DNA of 48,487 bases from Spirochaetales bacterium Spiro_09 (GCA_001604385.1 LVBK01000024.1:1-48487), one strand, 5' to 3'. Counted from the stretch's first letter, positions 7,387 to 17,748 are shown. Notes: generated by a model from the letters alone, not told the origin. Program-made: numbers and translations.

Positions 7387-8988
7387 ATGACTGAATTGAT
7401 CCAGGAAATACACCGGCGGCTGACCTTTGCCATTATCTCGCATCCTGATGCGGGAAAAACGACTATTACCGAAAAATTGTTGCTCTTCGGCGGGGCTATT
7501 CATATTGCCGGCGCGGTAAAATCCGGGAAAACAAGCAGAACGGCCGTTTCCGATTTCATGAAGATGGAGCAGGAACGCGGTATCTCCATATCGACCTCTG
7601 TAATGGGCTTTGAGTATAAGGGCCGTAAGGTCAACATTCTCGATACCCCCGGACATGCCGATTTCTCCGAGGATACATACCGTGGTTTGTCGGCAGTCGA
7701 CAGCGCCCTGATGGTTATTGATTCGGTGAAGGGTGTCGAGGAACGAACCCGGCAGTTGTGCGTTGTGTGCCGCATGAGGGCCACGCCCATTACCACTTTC
7801 GTGAATAAGCTTGACCGTGAGGGTAAGGACCCTATGGAATTGCTTGACGAGATTGAGCGGGAACTGGCTGTTGAAGTACGGCCGGCAACCTGGCCGATCG
7901 GACAGGGAAAGCTCTTCAAGGGCGTGTACAACCTGCTCGACAACAAGCTCTATCTCTTTCGGCCGGGGGAAGACCAGCTTCCGGTAGATATTGTTGAAAT
8001 ACGCTCCATACAGGACCCTCTTCTGGACGAGAAGGTTGGTCCGTCGCTTGCCAGAAAGCTTCGGGAAGATGTCGACATGATCTCGGGCGTATATCCTCCC
8101 TTTGATCGTGATGCCTACATTGCCGGCAGGGAAACCCCGGTCTTTTTCGGTTCCGCTTTGAATAATTTCGGTGTACGCGAGCTTCTGGACAATCTTGTGA
8201 GCCTGGCTCCGTATCCGACGCCGAAAAAGGCGGAAGAGCGTGAGGTTCCTCCCGAGGAGCCGCGCTTTTCCGGTTTTGTGTTCAAGATACACGCCAACAT
8301 GAATCCGAAGCATCGTGACCGGATCGCCTTCCTGCGCATAGTCTCGGGTAAATTCGAGCGGAACAAGATGTATTGGCATGTGCGTTCCGGAAAAACCTTC
8401 CGTACCGCGAACCCCACTGCCTTCATGAGCCAGGACCGTGAAATTATCGATGAGGCCTGGCCCGGTGACATTATCGGTATACACGATACCGGTACGTTCA
8501 AGATCGGGGATACCCTGACGGAGGGAGAAAACATCAATTTTCAGGGGATTCCGAGTTTTGCTCCCCAAATTTTCAGAACAATCATGAACGCAGATCCCTT
8601 GAAGGAAAAGCAGTTTCACAAGGGTTTGAACCAGTTGGCCGAAGAGGGTGTTGTACAGATCTTTTCCAAGATACACCAGCCAAATGCCCGGGTTCTCGGC
8701 GTTGTCGGCCAACTTCAGGTCGAGGTACTGAAAAGCCGCCTGGAATACGAGTATAACGCTTCCTGTAAATATGAAAATATCGATGTCAGTATTGCCCACT
8801 GGATTACCAGCGATGACGAGAAAATTCTGAAAAACTTTGTCGACGCAAACTCCAGGAAGATTCTGGTAGATATTCGGGGTAATTATGTCTTTGTGTCGGA
8901 TTCTGAATGGAGTTTGAACCGGGTAAAGGATTTGAACCCTGCTATCCGGTTCTATTCGACATCCGAAATGGTGGATAAACGGGCATAG
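7387..8988 (+). CDS. prfC: peptide chain release factor 3 (RF3 GTPase)
   Basis: A 533-residue translational GTPase of normal RF3 length. G1 is SHPDAGKTTITE (about residues 19-30), the switch regions include MEQERGISISTSVM, G3 is DTPGHADFSEDTYR and G4 is TFVNKLDREGKDP. The RF3-specific C-terminal part has LNQLAEEGVVQIF and GVVGQLQVEVLKSRLEYEYN. RF3 uses GTP to release RF1/RF2 from the ribosome after peptide release and takes part in quality control. It appears monocistronic, with its own promoter, and ends six bases before the end of the convergent Zn-phospholipase-like gene. Confidence 0.96.
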   Translation: MTELIQEIHRRLTFAIISHPDAGKTTITEKLLLFGGAIHIAGAVKSGKTSRTAVSDFMKMEQERGISISTSVMGFEYKGRKVNILDTPGHADFSEDTYRGLSAVDSALMVIDSVKGVEERTRQLCVVCRMRATPITTFVNKLDREGKDPMELLDEIERELAVEVRPATWPIGQGKLFKGVYNLLDNKLYLFRPGEDQLPVDIVEIRSIQDPLLDEKVGPSLARKLREDVDMISGVYPPFDRDAYIAGRETPVFFGSALNNFGVRELLDNLVSLAPYPTPKKAEEREVPPEEPRFSGFVFKIHANMNPKHRDRIAFLRIVSGKFERNKMYWHVRSGKTFRTANPTAFMSQDREIIDEAWPGDIIGIHDTGTFKIGDTLTEGENINFQGIPSFAPQIFRTIMNADPLKEKQFHKGLNQLAEEGVVQIFSKIHQPNARVLGVVGQLQVEVLKSRLEYEYNASCKYENIDVSIAHWITSDDEKILKNFVDANSRKILVDIRGNYVFVSDSEWSLNRVKDLNPAIRFYSTSEMVDKRA

Positions 8989-8994
8989 TGGTTT

Positions 8995-9963
8995 TTAGAT
9001 GCCGGACTGCAGCCTGACCGGGCGCATAAAGCTCATTTTTCCGTCCGGTGGGCATCCGTCATGATTCTGGTTCCGGTAAAAAGCGTCCCACTCGCCGGCG
9101 CAAGATGCGTATCCGCCCGATCGGGTTCGTTCAAACAAGTCTACAAGACGCGGAAGCTCCTTTTCGGCCGCATTCCATATATCCAGAAGACCCTCGCTTC
9201 GTTCTGCGCCGGTGACGGGATCGGGCCATTCTTTTCGGGTACGGTTTAAAAGTGCTTCTGTGTCTTCGGCCCGTACGTCCAGCGGGTGGATCAGAACGCC
9301 GATGTACGAGTTCATCAGGCCTGTTTTGCCGGCAAGTGTATATTTTATACCGCTACGGTCATCGAGCACCTGCAATATTCCTGCATAATCTTCCAGTCCT
9401 TCCCGATATGTCGTTTTCCCGGTTTCGCCGGGAAATACCGATGCGAGCCATGCCGAAAGTGCTGTCCGGGTGTTCCGGGAAAGAGCGAAGCAGGCCCAGG
9501 GGCGGGGAATTCTGGCTGCCGGGAATTTTTGGCGATATTCGCGCACCAATACGGTGTCGAGCGCAAACTCGAAGCGGGTGTGTTCTATATTCCAGGGAGG
9601 CGAAAGACCTCCGGATGCATCGAAGCCGGAACGTGAAAATACATAGGGATGGATGTGGCGGTCAAGATGCCAGTGCAGAAGGAAGCCGAATGCAAGCGAC
9701 AGGGTTTCCTGGTCACGGGCGTTATCCAGAAGGGGGGCAAACAGGGCTGACGGATGCCTCTCGTGCATCCGGGTGGCGAAGTGCCGCTCATGCACGATCT
9801 GTGCGCTGGTCGGCCGGGGAATCCAGGGCCTCTTGCCGCAAAAGAAAAAGGGGTCGGTTCCCTGGCTTCCTGCGATGATGATATCCGCCCGGGCCCAGTC
9901 CCGGTATTCCAGGACACGGAGCGCCTGTTGGGCAAAGATCCAGTGGGACATACAGGCGGGCAT
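8995..9963 (-). CDS. zinc-dependent phospholipase C-like protein
   Basis: A 322-residue protein starting MPACMSHWIFAQQALR. It carries conserved His/Asp clusters typical of the Zn_dep_PLC family (Pfam PF00882): SHW near the N-terminus, GSQGTDPFFF, HERHF, HWHLDRHIHPYV and EHTRFEFALD. These residues would bind two or three metal ions. Family members are phospholipases or uncharacterised proteins; here no signal peptide is visible, so the substrate and location are open. The start at 9963 is supported by GGAGG seven bases upstream and follows the stop of the MFS gene by two bases, so the pair form an operon. Confidence 0.75.
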   Translation of the reverse strand: MPACMSHWIFAQQALRVLEYRDWARADIIIAGSQGTDPFFFCGKRPWIPRPTSAQIVHERHFATRMHERHPSALFAPLLDNARDQETLSLAFGFLLHWHLDRHIHPYVFSRSGFDASGGLSPPWNIEHTRFEFALDTVLVREYRQKFPAARIPRPWACFALSRNTRTALSAWLASVFPGETGKTTYREGLEDYAGILQVLDDRSGIKYTLAGKTGLMNSYIGVLIHPLDVRAEDTEALLNRTRKEWPDPVTGAERSEGLLDIWNAAEKELPRLVDLFERTRSGGYASCAGEWDAFYRNQNHDGCPPDGKMSFMRPVRLQSGI

Positions 9964-9965
9964 GC

Positions 9966-11294
9966 TCAGTCCTCCCGTGCGGCTATCCGCGACGATTTGA
10001 CAAACAGAAGTGCGCCGGAGACAAACAGGACAAGAAGCGATACGACGCCAAAGCGCATTGTTCCCCCCGGAATCGGGCCGGTAACGGAAAGAACAACAAG
10101 GCTGATGCCTCCAACCAGGGCCGGTCCGAGTACCGAAGCGAACCGGCCGAAAATGGTGTAAAAACCGAAAAACTCGTTTGCCATATTTTTCGGGATAATC
10201 TTGCCAAACCATGACCTTGAAAGCGACTGGATTGCTCCCTGGGAGGTCGCGACCATCATCCCCAAGATCCAGAAGTGCCAAATTTCCCGGACAAACAGGG
10301 CTATTGTGCATACCATGCAGTAAATAACTATTGTTACCATCAACAGTGTCTTGGTAGTAAAGCGTTTAGAAAGCCAGGAAAAGAAAATGGCGCAGAAGAA
10401 GGCGACAACCTGTATCGCAAGCAGAATTGGCAGGAGGGTCGCTGTCGCGTTTTCAGGAGTAACCGCATCGATGGCATTCGTGGCAAAGGGGACTGCCATT
10501 GCGATAATGGTGTGCACCCCGTCGATATAGAGAAAGAAAGCGGCCAGAAACCAGGCAACGACGCGATAGGAACGGATATTTTTAATGGTATGCGCCAGTC
10601 TTTTGAAAGAGTTCTTTATGAAGGCGCTTTCCCGTTCGATGCCGTACTCCTGGTGAACGTTTTTAAGAAAGGGGATCGAGAAAACAAGCCACCAGAGTGC
10701 GGTCATCAGAAAGGTAATGCGGAAACCGGTGAATACATCGTAGGGAATCGCGAGCCTCCCGATTGTCAGAACGCCGTCCACGCAGAGTGAGGGAACCACC
10801 TGCAGGAGCACTATCGCAAGGATGAGGGGTATGGTTGAACCGCCTATGTATCCGAATGCGTAGCCAGTAGTGGAAACCTGGTCCATGCGCTCGTCACTGG
10901 TGACATCGACGATAAAGGAATCGTAGAAAATATTCGTTCCGGCATAGCCGATTGACGAAAGAACATAGGGAACAAGAACCATCCACCACAGGGCGGGATT
11001 TTCCGGATAGAATGCGATCAGGAAGGTACACAGAATGCCGACCGCGAAGAAAAAGAGGAAAAACTTTTTCTTGAAACCGCGATAATCGGCAATAGTACCC
11101 AGAATTGGCGAGAGTACAGCTACCGAGAGGCTTATCAGTGAAACAAGAATCCCGTAGAGGGATTCAGCACCGTGTATGCCGCGTGAGAGGATACCGTACA
11201 GCATGGGAAAAATAAAGGACGCGACAATGACGGTAAAGCAGGATTCTGCCCAGTCATAAAAAATGTAGGACCATTCTTTCTTTGTAAAGACCAT
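9966..11294 (-). CDS. MFS transporter, UMF1/Atg22-like
   Basis: A 442-residue integral membrane protein with about twelve transmembrane helices. The start WSYIFYDWAESCFTVIV matches the YDWANSAF signature of the UMF1 (vacuole effluxer Atg22-like) branch of the major facilitator superfamily. The cytoplasmic loop LGTIADYRGFKKK between helices 2 and 3 fits the MFS motif A position. Substrates of bacterial members are not known; amino-acid export is known for yeast Atg22. The gene leads a two-gene operon with the Zn-phospholipase-like protein. TATATT preceded by TGG lies seven bases before the ATG. Confidence 0.85.
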   Translation of the reverse strand: MVFTKKEWSYIFYDWAESCFTVIVASFIFPMLYGILSRGIHGAESLYGILVSLISLSVAVLSPILGTIADYRGFKKKFFLFFFAVGILCTFLIAFYPENPALWWMVLVPYVLSSIGYAGTNIFYDSFIVDVTSDERMDQVSTTGYAFGYIGGSTIPLILAIVLLQVVPSLCVDGVLTIGRLAIPYDVFTGFRITFLMTALWWLVFSIPFLKNVHQEYGIERESAFIKNSFKRLAHTIKNIRSYRVVAWFLAAFFLYIDGVHTIIAMAVPFATNAIDAVTPENATATLLPILLAIQVVAFFCAIFFSWLSKRFTTKTLLMVTIVIYCMVCTIALFVREIWHFWILGMMVATSQGAIQSLSRSWFGKIIPKNMANEFFGFYTIFGRFASVLGPALVGGISLVVLSVTGPIPGGTMRFGVVSLLVLFVSGALLFVKSSRIAARED

Positions 11295-11301
11295 AGAGAT
11301 G

Positions 11302-11310
11302 AATATACCA
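11302..11310 (-). promoter_or_regulatory. extended -10 box of the UMF1-type MFS gene
   Basis: On the minus strand TGG-TATATT is followed by seven bases and the ATG at 11294. The TGn motif may compensate for the lack of a clear -35 box. Confidence 0.45.
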
Positions 11311-11389
11311 TGGATTTTCTTGCTTCGCCGGATGATTCGATTAATTTATGATGAGCCGTTTTCCGCTTCCGGATATTCCGGTAAATTGG

Positions 11390-11395
11390 TACTAT
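11390..11395 (+). promoter_or_regulatory. -10 box of recQ, leaderless layout
   Basis: TACTAT is followed by six bases and the ATG at 11402. A -35 match (TTCCGG, 11367-11372, 17-bp spacer) is weak. Confidence 0.4.
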
Positions 11396-11401
11396 ATACC
11401 C

Positions 11402-13018
11402 ATGCCCAGACTTGATACCGCCCGACAGGTCCTTTCCACCGTTTTTGGTCACCGTGAATTTCGTCCCCTGCAGGAAGAGGTAATCGGCTCGGTATTGGCC
11501 GGTAAAGACACGGTCGCCATAATGCCCACCGGCGGGGGTAAGTCGCTGTGCTATCAGGTACCTGCCCTGTTGTTTGACGGGCTGACTGTTGTCGTTTCGC
11601 CGCTTATTGCCCTGATGCAGGATCAGGTGTCCGCCCTCGAGCGGCTTGGGATCGACGCGGTGTTCCTGAACAGTTCACTGGACAGGGAAAGCTGGCGCGC
11701 TGCAGCCAGCAGGGTCAGCTCCGGTTCCGTCCGTCTGTTGTACGTCGCGCCGGAAAGCCTTGCCGGAGAGCGGGTCCTCGAGCTCCTGGACGCATGTACG
11801 GTATCCTGTCTGACGATAGATGAGGCTCATTGTATATCGGACTGGGGGCATGACTTCCGGCCCGAGTACCGCAGTCTTTCTGCGTTCCGCTCGCGGTTTT
11901 CTCCCGCGGTTACCCTTGCGCTGACCGCAACTGCCACGGCGCAGGTTCGTTCCGATATTGTCGCTTCGCTCAAACTGCACAAGCCGGTCATCTTTGTGTC
12001 CAGTTTCAACCGTCCGAATATTTATCTCTCTGTCAGTGCGAAAACCAAACCTGTTCACCAGGTGCTCGAATTTCTGGCCGAACGTCCGGGTCAGGCGGGC
12101 ATAATCTATTGTTTTTCCCGAAAACAGGTTGACGATCTGGTGAACGAGCTGACTGTCCGGAAATTTTCCGCAGTGCCCTACCATGCCGGTTTGAAAGACG
12201 ATGTCCGCATGCAAAACCAGGAAGCCTTTCTTGACGGGTCTGTGGATATTGTTGTCGCGACGGTGGCGTTCGGGATGGGGATCAACAAGAGCGATGTGCG
12301 TTTTGTCATTCATTTTGACTTGCCAAAAAGTCTTGAGCAGTATTATCAGGAAATCGGGCGGGCGGGCAGGGACGGAAAAGCTGCTACCGCCCTATTGCTG
12401 TATAGTTACGGGGATACGCGCAAGATAGCGTTTTTTCTGGAAGAAAAGTCGGAGCGGGAATCGAAAAAGGCGGTCATACACTTGAAGGCGATGACCGATT
12501 ACGCCTCGGCCCGATCCTGCCGGCGCAATCTGCTGTTGTCCTGGTTTGGCGAAACGCTCCAGCCGGTATCCCCGGTCGATACGCTCCTTCCGTGTTGCGA
12601 TATATGTACCCGTGGTGCAGTGGATGAAGTCGATGTAACCATTCCCGCACAAAAATTCATGTCCTGTATTGTCCGTACCGGTGAGCGTTATGGCACCGGT
12701 TATATTGCCGATATACTTCTTGGCTCCCGACAGGAACGGATTGTCGGGAACGGGCATCATAAACTTTCAACCTGGGGTATTGGACGGGATTTGAGTCGGG
12801 AGGACTGGTTCAGCCTTTGCGCCCTGTTGGTTGATGCAGGCTACATACGGAAAACGGGGGAGTATGGCGTGCTGGTCCTGACGCGCGATGGCCGGGATGC
12901 GCTTTCCGCCCGGGAAGTTATAGCCCTTCCCTTTGAAAAAAGTGCCGAGCCGCCAATAAGCCGCGCACGTCCCCGTTCTCTTCCCAAACGGAAAGTACGC
13001 AGAAAAAAAGAGCTCTAG
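11402..13018 (+). CDS. recQ: ATP-dependent DNA helicase RecQ
   Basis: A 538-residue superfamily 2 helicase, 3'-5', acting in recombination and replication-fork repair. The motif 0 region is FGHREFRPLQEEV; Walker A is MPTGGGKSLCYQ (Lys47), Walker B is DEAH (140-143), and motif VI is QEIGRAGRDG. The RecQ zinc module starts CRRNLL and ends PCCDIC, so two cysteines are adjacent rather than in the usual CxxCDxC spacing. An RQC winged-helix domain follows to about residue 500. The C-terminal HRDC domain of E. coli RecQ (609 residues) is missing and is replaced by a short Arg/Lys-rich tail. An ATG at 11348 would add 18 residues; 11402 is preferred for its position after TACTAT. Confidence 0.94.
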   Translation: MPRLDTARQVLSTVFGHREFRPLQEEVIGSVLAGKDTVAIMPTGGGKSLCYQVPALLFDGLTVVVSPLIALMQDQVSALERLGIDAVFLNSSLDRESWRAAASRVSSGSVRLLYVAPESLAGERVLELLDACTVSCLTIDEAHCISDWGHDFRPEYRSLSAFRSRFSPAVTLALTATATAQVRSDIVASLKLHKPVIFVSSFNRPNIYLSVSAKTKPVHQVLEFLAERPGQAGIIYCFSRKQVDDLVNELTVRKFSAVPYHAGLKDDVRMQNQEAFLDGSVDIVVATVAFGMGINKSDVRFVIHFDLPKSLEQYYQEIGRAGRDGKAATALLLYSYGDTRKIAFFLEEKSERESKKAVIHLKAMTDYASARSCRRNLLLSWFGETLQPVSPVDTLLPCCDICTRGAVDEVDVTIPAQKFMSCIVRTGERYGTGYIADILLGSRQERIVGNGHHKLSTWGIGRDLSREDWFSLCALLVDAGYIRKTGEYGVLVLTRDGRDALSAREVIALPFEKSAEPPISRARPRSLPKRKVRRKKEL

Positions 13019-13028
13019 GAGCCGGAGA

Positions 13029-13424
13029 TCAGTCTTTTTGGGTCTTTACAAAGAAATGCCTGGAGCGCGGACCGTCGAACTCGCAGAAATAGATTCCCTG
13101 CCAGGTTCCCAACAGCAGTTTGCCCTTGTTGACAATAACGGTAACGCTCGCGCCGATACAGCTTGCCTTGATATGGGCGGCGGAATTGCCTTCCGCGTGG
13201 CGGAATTCTCCCCGATCGGGGAAGGCCTTTTCCAGCGCGATGAGCATGTCGTGGACCACATCGGGATCCGCGTTTTCGTTTATGGTAATGGCGGCGGTTG
13301 TGTGGGGGCAAAATACTGTGCAGGTCCCATCCATTATACCGCTTTCCTGAACGGCTTCCTTCACCATTGCGGTAATATTGTGAAAGCCCTGGTGGCTTGT
13401 TGTCAGTCCGTATTCACTCAACAT
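13029..13424 (-). CDS. yjbQ: YjbQ/UPF0047 family protein
   Basis: A 131-residue protein matching the YjbQ family over its full length: CPHTTAAITINENADPDV, EGNSAAHIKAS and LGTWQGIYFCEFDGPR, whose His, Asn and Asp residues line the family's active pocket. E. coli YjbQ has a weak thiamine-phosphate synthase activity and the true role is not settled. The gene converges on recQ with a 10-bp gap. It is separated from nfnB upstream by a strong terminator and has its own extended -10 box, so it is transcribed alone. Confidence 0.92.
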   Translation of the reverse strand: MLSEYGLTTSHQGFHNITAMVKEAVQESGIMDGTCTVFCPHTTAAITINENADPDVVHDMLIALEKAFPDRGEFRHAEGNSAAHIKASCIGASVTVIVNKGKLLLGTWQGIYFCEFDGPRSRHFFVKTQKD

Positions 13425-13430
13425 GGGGCG

Positions 13431-13439
13431 ATCTTATCA
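13431..13439 (-). promoter_or_regulatory. extended -10 box of yjbQ
   Basis: On the minus strand TGA-TAAGAT is followed by six bases and the ATG at 13424; no Shine-Dalgarno sequence is present. Confidence 0.4.
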
Positions 13440-13475
13440 TGAAAAGTGATAAAAGAGAAAGTGAATCCCCGCTTG

Positions 13476-13505
13476 AAAAAAAAACCCCGGGTTTCCGGGG
13501 TTTTT
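13476..13505 (-). terminator. intrinsic terminator of the nfnA-nfnB operon
   Basis: CCCCGG (13485-13490) and CCGGGG (13495-13500) form a hairpin flanked by A9 and T5. On the minus strand it is followed by nine Ts, directly after the nfnB stop, so it ends that transcript. The shorter T run on the other side gives it some two-way potential. Confidence 0.9.
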
Positions 13506-13526
13506 ACGCGTTACTTTGTAGGTGTC

Positions 13527-15032
13527 TCAGTCTGCAGCCAGGTCATCGTTTCCTGAAAGGTAGGCGTTGATCGAGGCTGCTGCCTTGCGGCCTTCTCCCA
13601 TCGCCAGGATAACGGTTGCGGCTCCAAGGACTATATCCCCGCCGGCCCATACCTTTTTCAGGCTGGTTTTCTGCTGCTCGTCGACAACAATGTTTCCCCG
13701 TTTTGTCACATCCAGACCTTCGGTTGTCTGCGCCATCAAGGGGTTGGACTCGTTTCCGAGCGCGATTATGACCGCGTCGACCGGAATTTCATGTTCGGTT
13801 CCCGCCTTTGCTACCGGGCTTCGTCTGCCGGATGCGTCCGGCTCGCCCAGCTCGTACTCCAGTACTTCAACGGCGCGCACGCGTCCGGTTTCATCGGGGA
13901 GGATACGGGTCGGGTTTTTCAGGAAGACAAACTCGACGCCTTCTTCTTCCGCATGCTCGACCTCTTCCGCGCGCGCGGGCATTTCGGCCCGGGTTCGACG
14001 GTAAATGCAGTATACCTTTTCGGCTCCCAGACGGTAGGCCATGCGCGCGGCGTCCATGGCGACGTTTCCCCCGCCGATAACGGCAACGGTTTTCGCCTCA
14101 TAGAGCGGGGTATCCGCACGGGCGGTGTCGTAGGCCTTCATTAGATTCGAGCGGGTCAGGTATTCGTTCGCGCTGAACACGCCGATGAGGTTTTCGCCCT
14201 CAATGTCCATAAACTTGGGAAGACCCGCGCCGGTGCCGATAAAGGCGGCGTCATAGCCTTCGCGCTCGAGGAGGGCGTCGATGGTTTCGGTCCGGCCTAC
14301 CAGAAAGTTTGTCCGGAAGGTGACGCCCATTGCCTTGAGGGTTTCAACCTCTTTGGCGACAATGGCTTTGGGCAGGCGGAATTCGGGAATTCCGTAGACC
14401 ATGACGCCGCCGGTTTTGTGAAAGGCCTCGAAGACGGTTACTTCATGGCCTTCCCGGCGCACATCGGCCGCGACGGTCAGGCCTGCGGGACCCGATCCGA
14501 TGACGGCAACTTTTTTGCCGGTTGCCGGGCCGACGGCCGGCGGCTGAATCAGGCCATTCTCGCGTTCCCAGTCGGCGACGTAGCGTTCAAGACGGCCGAT
14601 GGCAACAGCCTTGTCAATACTTTTGAGGGACTTGCCAACCGTGCACTGGCTCTGGCACTGCTTTTCCTGGGGACATACGCGGCCGCAGATGGCGGGAAGA
14701 AGGTTGGTCATTTTAATGGTAGCGACCGCCTTCGCGAAATCGCCGTCCTGGATGCAGGCAATAAATTCGGGGATGGGAACGCCGACCGGGCAGGCGGCGA
14801 CGCAGGGGCGGTTTTTGCAGCCCAGGCAGCGGGCGGCTTCAAGGCGGGCCTGCTCCTCGCTGTAACCGAGGGCAACCTCGTCCATTTGCCGGGCGCGAAC
14901 GTGCGGGTCCCGGCAGGGCATATCCTGGACCGGGATGGCCATACGGTCTTTCGCGCTCAGGGTTTTGTCTTTCGTTTGCGCCCAGAGGGCTGCGGCTTCA
15001 GCGGTCAGCTGATCTGGTGTTTTATGGCTCAT
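13527..15032 (-). CDS. nfnB: NfnB-type large subunit (GltA-like) of NADH-dependent ferredoxin:NADP+ oxidoreductase
   Basis: A 501-residue flavoprotein of the glutamate-synthase small-subunit family. The N-terminal part binds two [4Fe-4S] clusters (CLGCKNRPCVAACPVGVPIP; CGRVCPQEKQCQSQC). A FAD site (VAVIGSGPAGLTVAADV), a second dinucleotide site (VAVIGGGNVAMDAARMAYR) and GNESNPL/WAGGDIVLGAATVI complete the fold. It overlaps nfnA by one base (TGATG). Family knowledge: in anaerobes such a pair forms NfnAB, which couples exergonic NADP+ reduction by NADH to ferredoxin oxidation by flavin bifurcation. No large glutamate synthase subunit is present here, so the GltA label would probably be misleading; that choice is inference from the gene pair. 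Confidence 0.85.
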   Translation of the reverse strand: MSHKTPDQLTAEAAALWAQTKDKTLSAKDRMAIPVQDMPCRDPHVRARQMDEVALGYSEEQARLEAARCLGCKNRPCVAACPVGVPIPEFIACIQDGDFAKAVATIKMTNLLPAICGRVCPQEKQCQSQCTVGKSLKSIDKAVAIGRLERYVADWERENGLIQPPAVGPATGKKVAVIGSGPAGLTVAADVRREGHEVTVFEAFHKTGGVMVYGIPEFRLPKAIVAKEVETLKAMGVTFRTNFLVGRTETIDALLEREGYDAAFIGTGAGLPKFMDIEGENLIGVFSANEYLTRSNLMKAYDTARADTPLYEAKTVAVIGGGNVAMDAARMAYRLGAEKVYCIYRRTRAEMPARAEEVEHAEEEGVEFVFLKNPTRILPDETGRVRAVEVLEYELGEPDASGRRSPVAKAGTEHEIPVDAVIIALGNESNPLMAQTTEGLDVTKRGNIVVDEQQKTSLKKVWAGGDIVLGAATVILAMGEGRKAAASINAYLSGNDDLAAD

Positions 15033-15913
15033 CAGGCGTTCCCCTTTACTGTGTTTGCGTCGGGGTCCCCGACACGGTCAGCTTCCATTTCCATATGGCA
15101 CTTGTGGTGATCGGCATCTTCGCGCCCCTTGTAGGCTTTCATGCGCATCATCATGTTGTCAAAATCAACCTGGTGGCCGTCAAACTCGGGGCCGTCGACG
15201 CAGACAAATTTGGTTTTGCCGCCCACGGTTACGCGGCAGCCGCCGCACATGCCGGTCCCGTCAATCATGATGGTGTTCAGGGAGACGACGGTATGCACGC
15301 CGTAGGGCCTGGTGGTCGCTGCGCAAAACTTCATCATTATGGGCGGTCCGATAGCGACCGCCTCGTTCGGGGGGGTGGCGCTTTCGCAGAGTTCCTTCAG
15401 GGGCTCGGTGACCAGTCCCTTTCGTCCGTAGGAACCATCATCGGTGACGACGATCAGTTCATCGGAGGAAGCGCGCATCTCGTTCTCGAATATGACCAGA
15501 TCCCTTGTCCGCGCTCCAATAATGACGATCACCTTGTTGCCTGCTTCCTTGTATGCCTTGACAATGGGGTATAGCGGCGCGACACCGATACCTCCGCCGA
15601 CACAGACAACCGTTCCGACCTTCGCGATATGGGTAGGCTTTCCCAGGGGGCCTAAAATGGCCTCGATGGAATCACCGACATTTTTTACAGCAAGTTTATG
15701 GGTGGTGGCCCCAACGGTCTGGAAGACGAGCGCGATCCAGCCTTCTTCCGCATTCGCATCGGCAATGGTGAGAGGGATACGCTCACCGAAATCGGTATCG
15801 ATCTGGACAAGCACAAACTGTCCTGCTTTTCTGTTACGGGCAATTTCCGGGGCTGAAACCCTGAGGTAGAACACCTCTTGCGAAAATTGCTTTTTCTCTA
15901 AAATGGTATGCAT
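15032..15913 (-). CDS. nfnA: NfnA-type small subunit, SudB-like FAD/NAD-binding reductase
   Basis: A 293-residue ferredoxin-NADP reductase-type subunit (dihydroorotate dehydrogenase electron-transfer/SudB family). It has a flavin-binding barrel (RIPLTIADA), an NAD-binding half (GTVVCVGGGIGVAPLYPIVKA) and a [2Fe-2S] site: MIDGTGMCGGCRV plus the later FVCVDGPEF. The Asp in that segment matches the unusual Asp ligand known from NfnA. GGGG before the ATG is the ribosome site. It is the first gene of the nfnA-nfnB operon and feeds electrons from NADH to the flavin of the large subunit (family knowledge). Length fits known NfnA proteins of about 280 residues. Confidence 0.88.
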   Translation of the reverse strand: MHTILEKKQFSQEVFYLRVSAPEIARNRKAGQFVLVQIDTDFGERIPLTIADANAEEGWIALVFQTVGATTHKLAVKNVGDSIEAILGPLGKPTHIAKVGTVVCVGGGIGVAPLYPIVKAYKEAGNKVIVIIGARTRDLVIFENEMRASSDELIVVTDDGSYGRKGLVTEPLKELCESATPPNEAVAIGPPIMMKFCAATTRPYGVHTVVSLNTIMIDGTGMCGGCRVTVGGKTKFVCVDGPEFDGHQVDFDNMMMRMKAYKGREDADHHKCHMEMEADRVGDPDANTVKGNA

Positions 15914-15972
15914 TGAAAATCCCCTTCTGGACTATGGGTGAGCCGAACAACCGCCCGGGCTGTCGGAGTATC

Positions 15973-16000
15973 AGTATGACACTAATGGACTTTTTGTAAA
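15973..16000 (-). promoter_or_regulatory. candidate nfnA-nfnB promoter
   Basis: On the minus strand TTTACA (15995-16000), a 16-bp spacer and CATACT (15973-15978) lie about 60 bases before the nfnA ATG. Confidence 0.35.
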
Positions 16001-16025
16001 GTGGCAAGCATCCTTCTTGTCCCGG

Positions 16026-16067
16026 AAAAAAAAGGGCAATCCGTCAAGCTCTGGCTTGCGGACGCCC
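16026..16067 (-). terminator. intrinsic terminator downstream of gdhA
   Basis: On the minus strand GGGCGTCCGCAAGC pairs, with small bulges, with GCTTGACGGATTGCCC around a CAGA loop and is followed by eight Ts. It lies about 155 bases after the gdhA stop, so the transcript would carry a long structured 3' end. Confidence 0.75.
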
Positions 16068-16221
16068 TGTGTCGGCACAATCGGGGCCGATTCCCTGCGG
16101 GCTAACCCGCCCCTGGTGCGGGAAATCCCGCTGGCGCTGCACGCTACAATCAGGGTCTACCGCTTGGTATGTGCGGGAAACCCCGCCGCGAACGGGAAAA
16201 GCCGAACGCAGCGGTTGCCCG

Positions 16222-17667
<1,446 letters not shown>

Positions 17668-17748
17668 TTATTTGTATATATATACATACTGAAGTGGCGT
17701 TACATTTTATTAAGTTTATGTAATTATTGTGGCGTAAAAGCCTTCCGG

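Noticed and set aside
7321-8799. A 492-codon open frame on the minus strand opposite prfC
   Set aside because: It mirrors the strongly conserved prfC coding sequence, has no recognisable domain and its translation is rich in Arg/His/Gly typical of antisense frames.
9252-9878. Long plus-strand frames opposite the Zn-phospholipase-like gene
   Set aside because: No start signal or domain, and the minus-strand protein has conserved metal-binding clusters and a good ribosome site.
9963-10311. Longer start for the Zn-phospholipase-like protein (to 10311)
   Set aside because: The extension would overlap the MFS gene by over 300 bases, while the ATG at 9963 has a GGAGG site and begins at the domain.
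13527-15032. Annotation as glutamate synthase small subunit (gltD)
   Set aside because: No large subunit is nearby, and the overlapping SudB-like partner points to NfnAB.
14418-15110. A 230-codon plus-strand frame across the nfnB/nfnA junction
   Set aside because: Antisense shadow of two clearly conserved genes; composition only, no motif.
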